Source of the DNA: Anaerolineaceae bacterium
Lineage (GTDB): Bacteria; Chloroflexota; Anaerolineae; Aggregatilineales; Phototrophicaceae
DNA length: 64,000 nt
NCBI GenBank assembly: GCA_002702065.1
Contig: NZXX01000001.1
Location: 1,612,001-1,676,000, forward strand
Reading direction: 5' to 3'
Made by a program: the position numbers and the translations under genes. Positions within the stretch are counted from its first letter, which is position 1. Every line of letters begins with the position of its first letter. Below are positions 53,525 through 62,504 of the stretch, in pieces. The notes beneath the pieces are model-generated. The model saw only the letters and a list, made by a program, of their open reading frames with translations, had not been told where the DNA came from and ran no database searches.

Positions 53525-55554
53525 TGGTTGCGCCCCCTTACCAGAAACAGGAAGCCTGCGAGCAGGATGATGCCGACGGCGACAGCCAGCAGCACCATCG
53601 AGGGGGGTGTCAGGCCCCGGCTTGTAATCTGCGCGGCTGTGGTCTGGACCTGTGGGGTGGGATGGAGCGGAACATCTGGCAGTTGTACGGTTGCTACACG
53701 CTCTTTAAGCCCAAGCTCACGTTCGGCATGGCTGAGCAGGGCAGTTGTGTAACCATAATTGTGGATGCCCCAGCTGCCATCGCCTTCGACGATTTGCAGG
53801 GTTTGTGCAATCCATGCCGGACTGGTCTCATCCATGGCCGTGCGCACCGCTTCATAGCGTACGCGGGTATCATTCTGAATGCTGTCTATCAGCTCCTGCA
53901 TCGTCTGACCTTCGATTTGTGCCCCATGACAGCCAACACAGCTGTCCTCAATCGCATCAATTTCGGCTGCATCCGCCGGCAGAATGGGGGCGAGTGTATG
54001 GCTGATGCGGGTGGAATTTTCGACGGGTACCTGTGGCATATGACAGGTCGCACAGGTGGGGCCATTCTCGGCAGTGTAATGGGTACTGGGCATGCCGGTT
54101 ACACCAGCAATGAGTGTTTGGCCTTCAAAAACCTGCTGTACCGGGTGATGCAGTCCGTATACCGGTTCGGCGCTGCGATGACAACCGGTGCACAGGGTGT
54201 CGGCTTCGATGGCGAGGGATGCCGGGTTGCCTGCGGTACTGTGCGGATCATGGCAGGTGGCGCACATAACGCCGAGTGCGCGGTTCGTATGGTCATCATT
54301 GGTCCCCTCGTTGCCGATGCGTACGACGTCGGCCATGCTGCGCGGCAATATCTGACCATCAATCAGGTTATTCTGGGCGTGCATTCGATCAATCAGCTGG
54401 GGCAGAATTTGCGGCAGGAACGGTTGATCTGCGTTGATTGATGCTTCCTGGAGTTCCAGCTCCGCCATTGTGAGCGACTTCAGCGTCTCCCAGTCGATCT
54501 GATAGACGTTGCCAATGTCGAGATCAGCCTCGTCGTACAGTATGTCGATCTGTTCGCGGTCATCGTTGGCCTCGATTTGTGCCACGATGTTTGCCGCACG
54601 CGAAAATGTCCCGTTGTGGCATGTCAGGCAGCCAGTCGAGAAATGTGGATGCTGTTCGACCGTCAGGAAGGATTCGGCATGCGAGGTGGTCAGCCATTCA
54701 TTGAACTGCATGTTGGGCGATTTCGCTTGGCCGGTTTCCCACCAGTGTACTGCACTGCGCTCACCGACCAGACGGAAGACATCTTGATTCAGCAATTCGT
54801 CACCGGGTAGGTAATCCTGCGGGAAGGGGTAGCCATGAACAGGTTCTGTGCCCTGACTATGGCACTGGCCACAGATGGCCGGGTCCAAACCCAGTTCGAT
54901 GGATGCTTCGAGGGCTGTGCGTTCGCGTGTGGTCAGTATCGGCTCAGTGGCTTCACCGGCGTCCAGATGGGCGCTGCCGGGGCCGTGACAGGCTTCACAC
55001 TGTACGCCATCTTCCGCCCATAACCCTTCCGCAGCATTGAAGTTGGTGGTATGGCAGTAGGCGCACTGTGTTTCCCAATCATACGCGGTGTCGGGCCATG
55101 TTTCGCTCAGGACGAACGGCTGCCAGACCTGCGCCTGCGTGTCCCATTCAACAGGCAGCACGACGAAGTCGTTTTCGCCTATCTCATACAGGTAGCGCTG
55201 GACGTATATTCCCGAACCAATCGCGTAACGGATGTCGTCTGCTGTCAGCGGGCGTGGCGTTTCTTCACCCGGCAGCAGGATGGTACGAATATCCTCACCC
55301 TGTGAAAAATCTGCCAGCAGCTGAGTCGGGTCTTCGGCAATGTTCTGCAACGCCTGACTATGCGGCGTGCTGGTGTGGAAGTCAACGAGGTCGCGATGAC
55401 AGGCTGCGCATTCGGCGGAGCCGACATATTGCCGGGCTATTTCCGTTTCTGGTTCGGACTGCGCAGATACCGGAGCAGGATAAAACAACCAGAACAAGCC
55501 GCCACTTACCACAAAAAGAAGTGTCAGGGCGTACGGTATCTGTCGGATCTTCAT
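53521..55554 (-). CDS. Nine-haem cytochrome c (cytochrome c554-like) with C-terminal membrane anchor
   Basis: This 677-residue protein starts at ATG 55554 (MKIRQIPYALTLLFVVSGG), a signal peptide ending PAPVSA; a TTG at 55596 is less likely. It has nine CxxCH motifs: CAACH, CAYCH, CEACH, CGQCH, CLTCH, CATCH, CTGCH, CATCH, CVGCH. Segments such as YVGSAECAACH and QCEACHGPGSAH are common to cytochrome c554 and related multihaem oxidoreductases. A C-terminal span (PPSMVLLAVAVGIILLAGFLFLV) anchors it with the haems outside. No substrate motif (nitrite or hydroxylamine Lys/Tyr) is certain. It is the first gene of the multihaem group, 191 bp after hoxW. Confidence 0.92.
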   Translation of the reverse strand: MKIRQIPYALTLLFVVSGGLFWLFYPAPVSAQSEPETEIARQYVGSAECAACHRDLVDFHTSTPHSQALQNIAEDPTQLLADFSQGEDIRTILLPGEETPRPLTADDIRYAIGSGIYVQRYLYEIGENDFVVLPVEWDTQAQVWQPFVLSETWPDTAYDWETQCAYCHTTNFNAAEGLWAEDGVQCEACHGPGSAHLDAGEATEPILTTRERTALEASIELGLDPAICGQCHSQGTEPVHGYPFPQDYLPGDELLNQDVFRLVGERSAVHWWETGQAKSPNMQFNEWLTTSHAESFLTVEQHPHFSTGCLTCHNGTFSRAANIVAQIEANDDREQIDILYDEADLDIGNVYQIDWETLKSLTMAELELQEASINADQPFLPQILPQLIDRMHAQNNLIDGQILPRSMADVVRIGNEGTNDDHTNRALGVMCATCHDPHSTAGNPASLAIEADTLCTGCHRSAEPVYGLHHPVQQVFEGQTLIAGVTGMPSTHYTAENGPTCATCHMPQVPVENSTRISHTLAPILPADAAEIDAIEDSCVGCHGAQIEGQTMQELIDSIQNDTRVRYEAVRTAMDETSPAWIAQTLQIVEGDGSWGIHNYGYTTALLSHAERELGLKERVATVQLPDVPLHPTPQVQTTAAQITSRGLTPPSMVLLAVAVGIILLAGFLFLVRGRNQ

Positions 55555-55726
55555 TTGCTGTTTGCCCAGATTTGATCGATGCAATTTCGTATCCAAAGCA
55601 AAAGAGAATTGCCGATTAACAGTTCAGTATATACCCATTGTTTCAGATCGTTTTAACCTGATGCAAGTCCAGTATAACGTGGTTGACTTTGGTTTTGCAT
55701 TTTAGGCTGAATGATTGATTGAGATG

Positions 55727-55762
55727 GTGACAAATGTCCTGAATTTAGTTGTCATTTGTCAC
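55727..55762. repeat. Inverted repeat GTGACAAATG(N16)CATTTGTCAC before the multihaem genes
   Basis: A perfect 10-bp inverted repeat: GTGACAAATG at 55727-55736 and CATTTGTCAC at 55753-55762. It spans the hoxW stop codon and lies 173-208 bp upstream of the first nine-haem start. Each arm contains GTGACA, also found in the palindrome upstream of hoxE. It may be a pair of regulator half-sites, or a hairpin at the end of the hox operon transcript; no T-tract follows on the minus strand. Confidence 0.5.
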
Positions 55763-56239
55763 TAATTTTGAACCTGAAACTGCCGCCTTGCTGGCATGCT
55801 GATGCTGCTTTGTTGCCAGCAGATTTTTGATCTGAATAATAGCAGCAGGCATGGCGGTGGTCACTGCTGGCGATAGTTGATCGCTGAGTTCGAATTCAGC
55901 GCCGGCAATCGTCACGAGCAAGGCCGGAGGCGTATGGCCATACAGCGTTCGTGCCAAATAGAGAATGTCAGACGGTTGCAGGGTATGCGTATCACATAGA
56001 TTGCTGGCTGGTTCGACGTGCCGGATCAGGACCTGGCCTGCGGGGCCGGTAGCGGAGGCATCGACAAAAATTACCTGTTCAGCCTGGGCAGCGAGTGCCG
56101 CGTATTCTGGCATCAATTGATGCGCTGCCTGAACCATAACATTGCTGTCCGCGTAGTCGGGGGCGAGCTGGCTGGCGATCAACCAACCAGCTCCGTCGTC
56201 CTGGCGCAGGGTGTTGCCATACCCAATCAAGAGTTTCAT
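55745..56239 (-). CDS. hoxW: Hydrogenase maturation protease
   Basis: This 164-residue protein opens with LLIGYGNTLRQDDGAGWLIA, the metal-binding motif of hydrogenase-specific endopeptidases (HycI/HoxW), with a second acidic residue in VIFVDASATG and the later His in VEPASNLCDTHTLQP. It removes the C-terminal tail of the HoxH precursor after Ni insertion. Its start overlaps the hoxH stop by 4 bp (ATGA). The C-terminal 25 residues are a polar extension. It is the last gene of the hox operon. Confidence 0.93.
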   Translation of the reverse strand: MKLLIGYGNTLRQDDGAGWLIASQLAPDYADSNVMVQAAHQLMPEYAALAAQAEQVIFVDASATGPAGQVLIRHVEPASNLCDTHTLQPSDILYLARTLYGHTPPALLVTIAGAEFELSDQLSPAVTTAMPAAIIQIKNLLATKQHQHASKAAVSGSKLVTNDN

Positions 56240-57657
56240 CCGCGCTGCACCGTGTCCAGTTGGCTGCCATCAGGTGCAAGCAGTTCGATGTGCAGCGGCA
56301 TCTGCCCAACAGCATGGGTGGAACAGCTCAGGCACGGGTCAAAGGTGCGGATCACCGCTTCGACGCGGTTGAGCATCCCTTCCTGAATCGTATTGCCCCG
56401 CACAAAGTGCCTGGCCGTTTGCAGCACGCCCCGGTCCATCGCCAGATTGTTGTGACCGGTGGCAATGATCAGGTTTGCCCAGGTGATGAGACCGTGTTCA
56501 TCAGCCCGGTAATGATGCAGCAGTGTACCGCGTGGCGCTTCCGAAATACCAATGCCCTCTTCACTGTTGATATTTGCTAGCGCCTGCACCCGCTTGTCGA
56601 GAATGTTCGGTGTGTGCAGCAGTTCTTCGATACGTTCGATGCCGTACAGGATTTCGATGAGCCGGGCATAGTGGAAATAGAATGAACTCTGGCGTTCTTT
56701 CCAGTCCAGTGTTTGATAGGCTTTGAGCGCTTCATCCGCCAATGGTGTTCCGGCATGAGTCGCCATATTGAGGCGGGCCAGTGGGCCAACCCGATAAATG
56801 CCAGCGGGATAACCCAGCGGTTTGTAAAACGGCGATTTCAAGTAAGAATGGTCTTCGACGGCTTCGCCAATGATGTCCATGTATCGGGTCGGGTCGACAT
56901 CCGTCACATGCTTGCCGTCTGCGTCAATGATGCGCAGTATGCCATCATAGTGCTCTAGCGAACCATCCGGGTTGATCATACCCATATACATGGTTGGGAA
57001 GTTGGCGAAAACACGGATTTCCTCACGGAACTGGTCGAGCAAGGGTATGAACCAGTCGAGTGTCTGTCTGGCGATGCGCTTCACTTCGGGGATGTCCGCC
57101 AGGATGAGGTCGCGGGCGGTTTCACTCAGAGGTTCGTCCACACCACCGGCCACGACCCAGTTTGGATGGATGCGTTTGCCGCTGAGACGTTCGATAACCT
57201 GTTGGCCGAATTGGCGCAGACGGACACCATCGCGTGCCAGCTGTGGGTCAGCCGCCATCATGCCAAAGATATTGCGCTGGTTCGGGTCTGCATCCATCCC
57301 CAGTATGAGGTCCGGCGCGGATAGATAAAAGACGCTCAGTGCATGAGATTGAACCATCTGGGCCAGGTTGAGAATTTTGCGCAGGTTCACGGCGGTCGGT
57401 GGGATGCGCACGGCCAATATTTCGTCGCAGGCTTTTGCGGATGCCACCAGATGGCTGACCGGGCAAATGCCGCAGATGCGGGCCATAAGCCCCGGCATCT
57501 CGCGGAAGGGTCGGCCTTCCGAAAATTTCTCGAAGCCGCGCAGCTGGGTCACGTGAAAATGGGCGTCGGCGACTTCGCCCGCGTCGTTGAGTTGTAGGGT
57601 GATCTTGCCGTGCCCTTCGATACGAGTCACGGGGTCAATGGTAATCGTTTTGCTCAT
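56236..57657 (-). CDS. hoxH: Bidirectional [NiFe] hydrogenase large subunit HoxH (group 3d-like)
   Basis: This 473-residue protein carries the four NiFe-ligand Cys: C62 and C65 in [13 protein letters not shown]442 and C445 in DPCLSCSTH. The residues after H448 (25 residues from AVGQMPL) are the C-terminal extension cleaved by HoxW. The N-terminal [10 protein letters not shown] and [13 protein letters not shown] are typical of soluble NAD(P)-linked hydrogenases of group 3. With HoxY it forms the H2-activating module, tied to the HoxEFU diaphorase. It lies 9 bp after hoxY. Assignment to group 3d rests on the HoxEFU partners encoded beside it. Confidence 0.95.
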   Translation of the reverse strand: MSKTITIDPVTRIEGHGKITLQLNDAGEVADAHFHVTQLRGFEKFSEGRPFREMPGLMARICGICPVSHLVASAKACDEILAVRIPPTAVNLRKILNLAQMVQSHALSVFYLSAPDLILGMDADPNQRNIFGMMAADPQLARDGVRLRQFGQQVIERLSGKRIHPNWVVAGGVDEPLSETARDLILADIPEVKRIARQTLDWFIPLLDQFREEIRVFANFPTMYMGMINPDGSLEHYDGILRIIDADGKHVTDVDPTRYMDIIGEAVEDHSYLKSPFYKPLGYPAGIYRVGPLARLNMATHAGTPLADEALKAYQTLDWKERQSSFYFHYARLIEILYGIERIEELLHTPNILDKRVQALANINSEEGIGISEAPRGTLLHHYRADEHGLITWANLIIATGHNNLAMDRGVLQTARHFVRGNTIQEGMLNRVEAVIRTFDPCLSCSTHAVGQMPLHIELLAPDGSQLDTVQRG

Positions 57658-57666
57658 GCCTGCCTC

Positions 57667-58194
57667 CTAGCCGAAACGGGGTGAAATCTGGGGTGTCTGG
57701 CCGTTCAACAACGCCAGAAGCACATCGCGGATCAGCGGGGCCGGCGGCGGGCAGCCGGGCAGAAAATGATCGACCTTTACGACCGTATGTACGGGTTGAA
57801 GTTTGGTCAGCAGGTCGGGGACAATTTGCTGAGGTGGCTTCTGGTTGACATCTGCATTTTCGATGTAAGCGCGTGCCTGAATGGCTTCTACCGGATAGCG
57901 GTTGCGCATGGCGGGTACATTACCGGTGATCGCACAGTCCCCCAGACAGACCAGCAGGCGCGTGTGCTGCCGAATCTTGATAATTTTGTTGCGATCATCC
58001 ACACTGCTGACGCCCCCTTCCACCAGCGTAAGATCAACCATGTCCGGGAAGATCTTGTTATCGACCAGCGGGCTGTAAACCAGGTCGATTTTGTCGGTGA
58101 CATCGAGCAATGCCGCATCCATATCGAGAAACGACATATGACAGCCGGAACAACCGTCCAGCCAGACCGTTGCCAGGGTGATTTTATTGGCCAT
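57667..58194 (-). CDS. hoxY: [NiFe] hydrogenase small subunit HoxY
   Basis: This 175-residue small subunit is about the usual short length of group 3d HoxY. It has the proximal [4Fe-4S] ligands in [35 protein letters not shown] and [14 protein letters not shown]. Its ATG lies within the end of hoxU (11-bp overlap). It receives electrons from the NiFe centre and delivers them to HoxU. No twin-arginine signal is present, so the complex is cytosolic, or at least faces the cytoplasm. Confidence 0.95.
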   Translation of the reverse strand: MANKITLATVWLDGCSGCHMSFLDMDAALLDVTDKIDLVYSPLVDNKIFPDMVDLTLVEGGVSSVDDRNKIIKIRQHTRLLVCLGDCAITGNVPAMRNRYPVEAIQARAYIENADVNQKPPQQIVPDLLTKLQPVHTVVKVDHFLPGCPPPAPLIRDVLLALLNGQTPQISPRFG

Positions 58195-58897
58195 TGTCGA
58201 CCTCCCGCATCGTCTTGAGATAGGGCAGGAAGCGATTGTCCTTCACCATCTCGCCGACCGCGCGCGACTTCTTGAACAGTGCACCTGTGGGGCATACCTG
58301 AACACACTTGCCACATTCGGTACAGGTTTCGGATTCTGCCCAGGGCGTGTTCAGGTCGGTGATGACCTTGGCGTTGATGCCGCGCCCGGATAAATCCCAC
58401 GTGTGTGCGCCTTCGATTTCGCCACAAACCCGGACACAGCGCGTGCACAGTATGCAGCGGTTGTGGTCGATGCCATAGCGGTAGTGCGAAACATCGACGT
58501 CTTTGTCCGGGAAGCGATAGATCAACTGGGAATGGTCGACGCCCAGATGTTCCGCGAGCCATTGCAGCTCGCAGTGACCGTTGGCAACACACACTGCACA
58601 GACATGGTTGCCTTCGACGAACAGCATTTCGAGGATCATGCGACGATACTTTTGCAGTCGCTCGCTGTCGGTGTAGACCTCCATGCCTTCTTCGACACGG
58701 GTCACACAGGCTGACATGAGCTTGTTGGAACCAACCACTTCCACCAGACATAACCGGCAGGCGCCAACCCCGCTTAACCCCTCTATATGACACAATGTTG
58801 GGATAAAGATATTGTTTTCACGGGCGATTTCAAGGATGGTTTCGTCGGCTCGTGCGCTGACATCTTTGCCGTCTATTTTGAGTGTTTTTACTGACAT
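58184..58897 (-). CDS. hoxU: NAD-linked hydrogenase diaphorase subunit HoxU
   Basis: This 237-residue protein resembles the N-terminal part of NuoG: a [2Fe-2S] domain ([24 protein letters not shown]), a His/Cys [4Fe-4S] motif ([16 protein letters not shown]), and two [4Fe-4S] motifs ([31 protein letters not shown]). The start is ATG 58897 ([13 protein letters not shown]); the longer frame to 59038 lies in hoxF. It links the NADH site of HoxF to the hydrogenase pair HoxYH. The gene lies 14 bp after hoxF and overlaps hoxY by 11 bp. Confidence 0.95.
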   Translation of the reverse strand: MSVKTLKIDGKDVSARADETILEIARENNIFIPTLCHIEGLSGVGACRLCLVEVVGSNKLMSACVTRVEEGMEVYTDSERLQKYRRMILEMLFVEGNHVCAVCVANGHCELQWLAEHLGVDHSQLIYRFPDKDVDVSHYRYGIDHNRCILCTRCVRVCGEIEGAHTWDLSGRGINAKVITDLNTPWAESETCTECGKCVQVCPTGALFKKSRAVGEMVKDNRFLPYLKTMREVDNGQ

Positions 58898-58911
58898 TGA
58901 ATGGATTCCCT

Positions 58912-60519
58912 TCACACGGGTTGAGCAGTTGCCAGACACTGCAAATATTCGTCGCGGAAATAGCGCAGTGTGCTCATGACAGGGTTGGGCGCAGACTGTC
59001 CCAGGCCGCACAGGCTGGTTTGGCTGACCATCTCGCACAGGTCTTCCAATTGCTTGAGATCGTCAAGGGTCGCTTCCTGGTTGAGGAACCGGCTGAGGAG
59101 CTGCACCATCTGATCGGTGCCGACACGACACGGAATACATTTGCCGCAGGACTCTTCTTTACAGAATTCCATGAAATAGTGGGCGACACTGACCATCGAG
59201 GATGTGTCATCCATGACAACCATGCCGCCCGAACCCATGATGGACCCTAAAGCGCGGAGCGATTCGTAATCGACGGGGATATCCAGGTGTGCCGCAGGGA
59301 TGCAGCCGCCCGATGGCCCACCCGTCTGAACCGCTTTGAACTGATTCCCATTCGGGATTCCGCCACCGATGTCCTCAATGATTTCGCGCAGCGTGATTCC
59401 CATGGGCACTTCAATCAGCCCGACGCGGTTGATCTTGCCGGACAACGCAAAAACTTTGGTGCCTTTACTCTTTTCGGTGCCGATGTTGGCAAACCACTCG
59501 CTGCCGTTATTGATGATGGGGGCAGTGTTGGCAAATGTCTCGACATTGTTGATCAGGGTTGGGTGACCCCACAGGCCGCTTTCTGCCGGGTAGGGGGGGC
59601 GTGGCCGAGGGTTGCCCCGCTGACCTTCAATTGAGGCCATCAGCGCGGTTTCCTCCCCACAGACGAATGCACCAGCGCCGAGGCGCAGCTCTACCGAAAA
59701 GCTGAAGGGTGAATCAAAAATGTTTTTACCCAGGAACCCCATTTTTTCTGCCTGCGATATGGCGCGTTTGAGTCGTTTGATCCCCAGGCCATATTCGGCA
59801 CGAACGTAGATGTAGCCTGCGCTGGCACCAACCGCGTATCCGGCAATTGCCATCCCTTCCAGGACACGATGCGGGTCACTTTCCATAATGCTGCGGTCCA
59901 TAAAGGCACCGGGGTCGCCCTCATCGCCATTGCAAACGATATATTTGGTGCGGGACTCCATCTTGGCGACCGTGCCCCACTTCAGCCCAGTGGGGTAGCC
60001 GGCACCACCGCGCCCGCGCAGGCCACTGTCTGTAATCGTCTTGATGACATCCGCTGGGATCATTTCGGTTGTGACCTTGAGCAGCCCTGCATAGGCACCG
60101 GCCTCAAGCGATGATTCGATTTCTGACGGATCAATTTTGTCCGTGTTCTTCAAAACAATTTTGTGCTGGCGCGCGAAGAAGGGGTTCGCCTTGTTTAAGA
60201 CAATGCGTTCAACCGGGCTGGTGCCTAAATGACTCAAAATGTCACCGGAGTCTTCTGGCCTGACTTTCTGATACATGATGTTGTCAGGTTCGACAGCCAT
60301 GAGTGGCCCAGAGCCGCATAACCCCAGGCAGCCGACACCCTGGACTTTGCACCTGTGCTCCAGCCCACGCGCCTTGACCTCTGCTTCGAGCTGGCTTTTT
60401 ACTTTTTCGCTGCCTAAAGCAATACATCCCAGTGCGTTGCAGATGTTGATATGAAAATCGAAGGCGGCGTTGGCCTTTTTCCTTTTTTGGACAATTCGCT
60501 CGAACTCCTCACGATCCAT
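58912..60519 (-). CDS. hoxF: NAD-linked hydrogenase flavoprotein subunit HoxF (NuoF-like)
   Basis: This 535-residue protein starts at ATG 60519 ([11 protein letters not shown]), inside the end of hoxE. It has a thioredoxin-like [2Fe-2S] domain ([23 protein letters not shown]), the FMN/NAD-binding region ([43 protein letters not shown]), an SLBB region, and the [4Fe-4S] motif [13 protein letters not shown]. It oxidises or forms NAD(P)H. NuoF-like FMN- and NAD-binding residues all appear intact. It would allow H2-driven NAD reduction or the reverse, fermentative H2 production. Confidence 0.95.
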   Translation of the reverse strand: MDREEFERIVQKRKKANAAFDFHINICNALGCIALGSEKVKSQLEAEVKARGLEHRCKVQGVGCLGLCGSGPLMAVEPDNIMYQKVRPEDSGDILSHLGTSPVERIVLNKANPFFARQHKIVLKNTDKIDPSEIESSLEAGAYAGLLKVTTEMIPADVIKTITDSGLRGRGGAGYPTGLKWGTVAKMESRTKYIVCNGDEGDPGAFMDRSIMESDPHRVLEGMAIAGYAVGASAGYIYVRAEYGLGIKRLKRAISQAEKMGFLGKNIFDSPFSFSVELRLGAGAFVCGEETALMASIEGQRGNPRPRPPYPAESGLWGHPTLINNVETFANTAPIINNGSEWFANIGTEKSKGTKVFALSGKINRVGLIEVPMGITLREIIEDIGGGIPNGNQFKAVQTGGPSGGCIPAAHLDIPVDYESLRALGSIMGSGGMVVMDDTSSMVSVAHYFMEFCKEESCGKCIPCRVGTDQMVQLLSRFLNQEATLDDLKQLEDLCEMVSQTSLCGLGQSAPNPVMSTLRYFRDEYLQCLATAQPV

Positions 60520-61012
60520 TGCTGATTTTCTCCCGTACAATTTCGGCAATGTTTTCCGGTGTCAGCCCACTGACGATTTCGCCATCAATGACCGCGACGG
60601 GTGCCTGGCCGCACCCACCAACACAGTGAGCGCTTAACAAGGCAAACTGCCCATCGGCTGTCATTTCACCCAGCGCAACGTTATAAGCCTGGCCCAATAT
60701 GTCAGCCATTTGCTTGCTGCCCTTGATATAACAGGCAGTGCCCAGGCACACCACACAGTTGTGTTTGGCCGGGGGCTTCAGGCTAAAAAATTGGTAAAAC
60801 GTGGCGACGCCATAGGCCTTGCTGAGAGGGACTTGCAGTCGATTGGCGACGAACCGGAGTGATGAATCATCCAGATAACCAAATGCTTCTTGAACGGCAT
60901 GCAGCGATTCGATGAGCGCCTGCGATGTGTAACCGTAGCGGCGCATGGTCGCGTTCACGATGCGCCAGCGTTTGTCATCTGAGGGTGGTGGAATTTCGGC
61001 GTGTCTGATCAT
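60509..61012 (-). CDS. hoxE: NAD-linked hydrogenase subunit HoxE (NuoE-like)
   Basis: This 167-residue thioredoxin-like [2Fe-2S] protein has cluster Cys in VVCLGTACYIKGS and LLSAHCVGGCGQAPVAVID, plus the NuoE N-terminal YGYTSQALIESLHAVQEAFGYL. It is the first gene of the hox operon, and its end overlaps hoxF by 11 bp. It helps mediate electron transfer of the diaphorase to NAD or ferredoxin. The 385 bp upstream hold the operon control region with a perfect CRP/FNR-like palindrome. Confidence 0.95.
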   Translation of the reverse strand: MIRHAEIPPPSDDKRWRIVNATMRRYGYTSQALIESLHAVQEAFGYLDDSSLRFVANRLQVPLSKAYGVATFYQFFSLKPPAKHNCVVCLGTACYIKGSKQMADILGQAYNVALGEMTADGQFALLSAHCVGGCGQAPVAVIDGEIVSGLTPENIAEIVREKISNGS

Positions 61013-61077
61013 CTATGCTTCTATCCCCAATAGATTTTTCTTGCCTATATTGTGCATGAGAAGGCGTGCGGGGATTG

Positions 61078-61119
61078 ATTACATATGACGTGAATTCTAT
61101 TGTGACATTTTTCACAATA
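61078..61119 (-). promoter_or_regulatory. hox operon promoter region with perfect CRP/FNR-type palindrome
   Basis: TATTGTGA-N6-TCACAATA at 61098-61119 is a perfect inverted repeat with 8-bp arms and the TGTGA-N6-TCACA layout of CRP/FNR-family sites. Its centre is about 97 bp upstream of the hoxE start. On the minus strand a TGTAAT (-10 like, 5/6 match) lies at 61083-61078, placing the palindrome close to the -40 position of an activator-dependent promoter. No good -35 box is seen, which suits activation. A CRP- or FNR-type regulator responding to O2, redox or cAMP is inferred. Confidence 0.6.
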
Positions 61120-61199
61120 ATTTGACATTTGGCACAGATCCGCGATTCACATGCATGGATTGCGCAGCAGGTGAACCGACGTGCGTGTATGCGCTGGAA

Positions 61200-61310
61200 G
61201 GTTTGGCGATGGCACCTTGCGAACCGTGTCGCCAAGTCGGGGAATGGTTTGAAAAACCATGCGGGAGTAGGGCGCAGCAAACCATCGACCTTCTACTAAA
61301 AGGTCGATTG
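61200..61310. other. Cluster of inverted repeats in the hox upstream region
   Basis: Three consecutive hairpins are visible: TTGGCGA(N19)TCGCCAA at 61203-61235, ATGGTTT(N3)AAACCAT at 61244-61260, and ATCGACCTT(N7)AAGGTCGAT at 61284-61308. They may belong to a small RNA, a structured leader or a terminator. I recognise no riboswitch, tRNA or SRP RNA motif. A short cysteine-containing frame on the plus strand (61122-61337) is not supported as a gene. Confidence 0.4.
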
Positions 61311-61397
61311 ATTCGCTGTGTAACACTCAGGCACTGATTCGGCTAGTGCGTCGGCAGGCCCGGTTGTCGATGCTGCTGTTCCGGCCTGATGCGCACG

Positions 61398-62396
61398 TTA
61401 AAGATGGCGCTTCATGACCTCGGATAAATGATAGGCGATTTGTTCCATACCCTGGGTGGCGGGATGTAACGCATCGGCTGTCAGACCATCAATTGCCGGC
61501 AGCATCAACTGTCCGTCAATGTGGATCAGCTTGGGCCGGTTGAAGCCCTCGACAGCATCGCGGACGATCCTGCGAAAGTTGCGTGGTCGTGGATTGGCAG
61601 GTTCAAAATCTCCCCGAAACGGAAACATGTCGATACAGAAAATCCATTTGTCAGGGTGTGCCGAGCTGATGGTATTGATAAAGTAATCCACACGGGCGGC
61701 GAATTCGTCCTCCCGGAGGTCGCGATTGACGAGGTTGATGCCCAGTTCCAGCGTGGCGAAGCCCCAATCATTGCGCCCGGCGATATAATCTGCGACTTCG
61801 GATTCGAGATGAGCCCCGCCGCCAAAGCCCAGATTGATCAGGTCAGCGCCGAGATATTGGGCCGTACGCATGGCATACGTGCCTGATGGGCGGATGCTGT
61901 TGCCACCCTGGGTGATGGATGACCCGTAGGCGAGATAGCGCTGTGCCGGGGTTTGCTCGCGCCTCGGTGGTGTTAGATCACCCTCAATGCCCAGCAGCCG
62001 GATCGCGGGTTTCCACGGCAGCATGACGCGGTACAGGTCCGGGTCGAAGGCCAATTCGCGTTGGGCGGCAATCGTTCGAAGGCTGGCGATTTGCTCTGGT
62101 GGGGCGACAACAATAGATGTCGGCTCGGTGGTGACCACATGCCACGACGCCATAAAGGAGCCGTTGTAGATTTCGACAATCGCTGGCTGATCTTCCGTCG
62201 CCAGCGTGATGACCGCCTGATCACCTTGAAGGTTGAATCGGATTTCGCTGCCTGTAGTAAACAGCGACCGTGCAAAGGCATTTTCGTTGAGATGTTGGCG
62301 CAGGTCTAATGGCACCCGGCATAGTTGCAGACCTTCTTCAGAGCTGCCCTCGATGAGCGCTTCGATGTTATGGAGTTCCACGTTTTTGTAAATCAA
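61398..62396 (-). CDS. SGNH/GDSL hydrolase family protein
   Basis: This 332-residue protein has an N-terminal beta-rich domain (about 1-150) and a C-terminal SGNH hydrolase domain with the nucleophile Ser in AYGSSITQGG, the oxyanion Gly in NLGFGGGAHLE, and the Asp-His pair in TADALHPATQGM. It probably removes acyl groups from a sugar or lipid. The start is set at TTG 62396, with AAGGA 7 nt upstream, giving IYKNVELHNIE, a family-like N-terminus; the frame is open to 62465. It lies 108 bp downstream of a third importer's permease genes. Confidence 0.82.
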   Translation of the reverse strand: MIYKNVELHNIEALIEGSSEEGLQLCRVPLDLRQHLNENAFARSLFTTGSEIRFNLQGDQAVITLATEDQPAIVEIYNGSFMASWHVVTTEPTSIVVAPPEQIASLRTIAAQRELAFDPDLYRVMLPWKPAIRLLGIEGDLTPPRREQTPAQRYLAYGSSITQGGNSIRPSGTYAMRTAQYLGADLINLGFGGGAHLESEVADYIAGRNDWGFATLELGINLVNRDLREDEFAARVDYFINTISSAHPDKWIFCIDMFPFRGDFEPANPRPRNFRRIVRDAVEGFNRPKLIHIDGQLMLPAIDGLTADALHPATQGMEQIAYHLSEVMKRHL

Positions 62397-62504
62397 GCGA
62401 ATGTCCTTTGTGTGATGATCGCGAGTGGTTGATGTAAGAGTGCTGTGTTTGCTTGATTGTGCCAACAGGGTTGGGCTTACATCTATGCCATCGTTGCCAT
62501 CGCT

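Noticed and set aside
61122..61337. A 71-codon plus-strand frame with two CxxC pairs, in the hox upstream region
   Set aside because: The CxxC pairs look like a tiny zinc ribbon, but it has no clear ribosome site and overlaps a run of inverted repeats that explains the sequence better.
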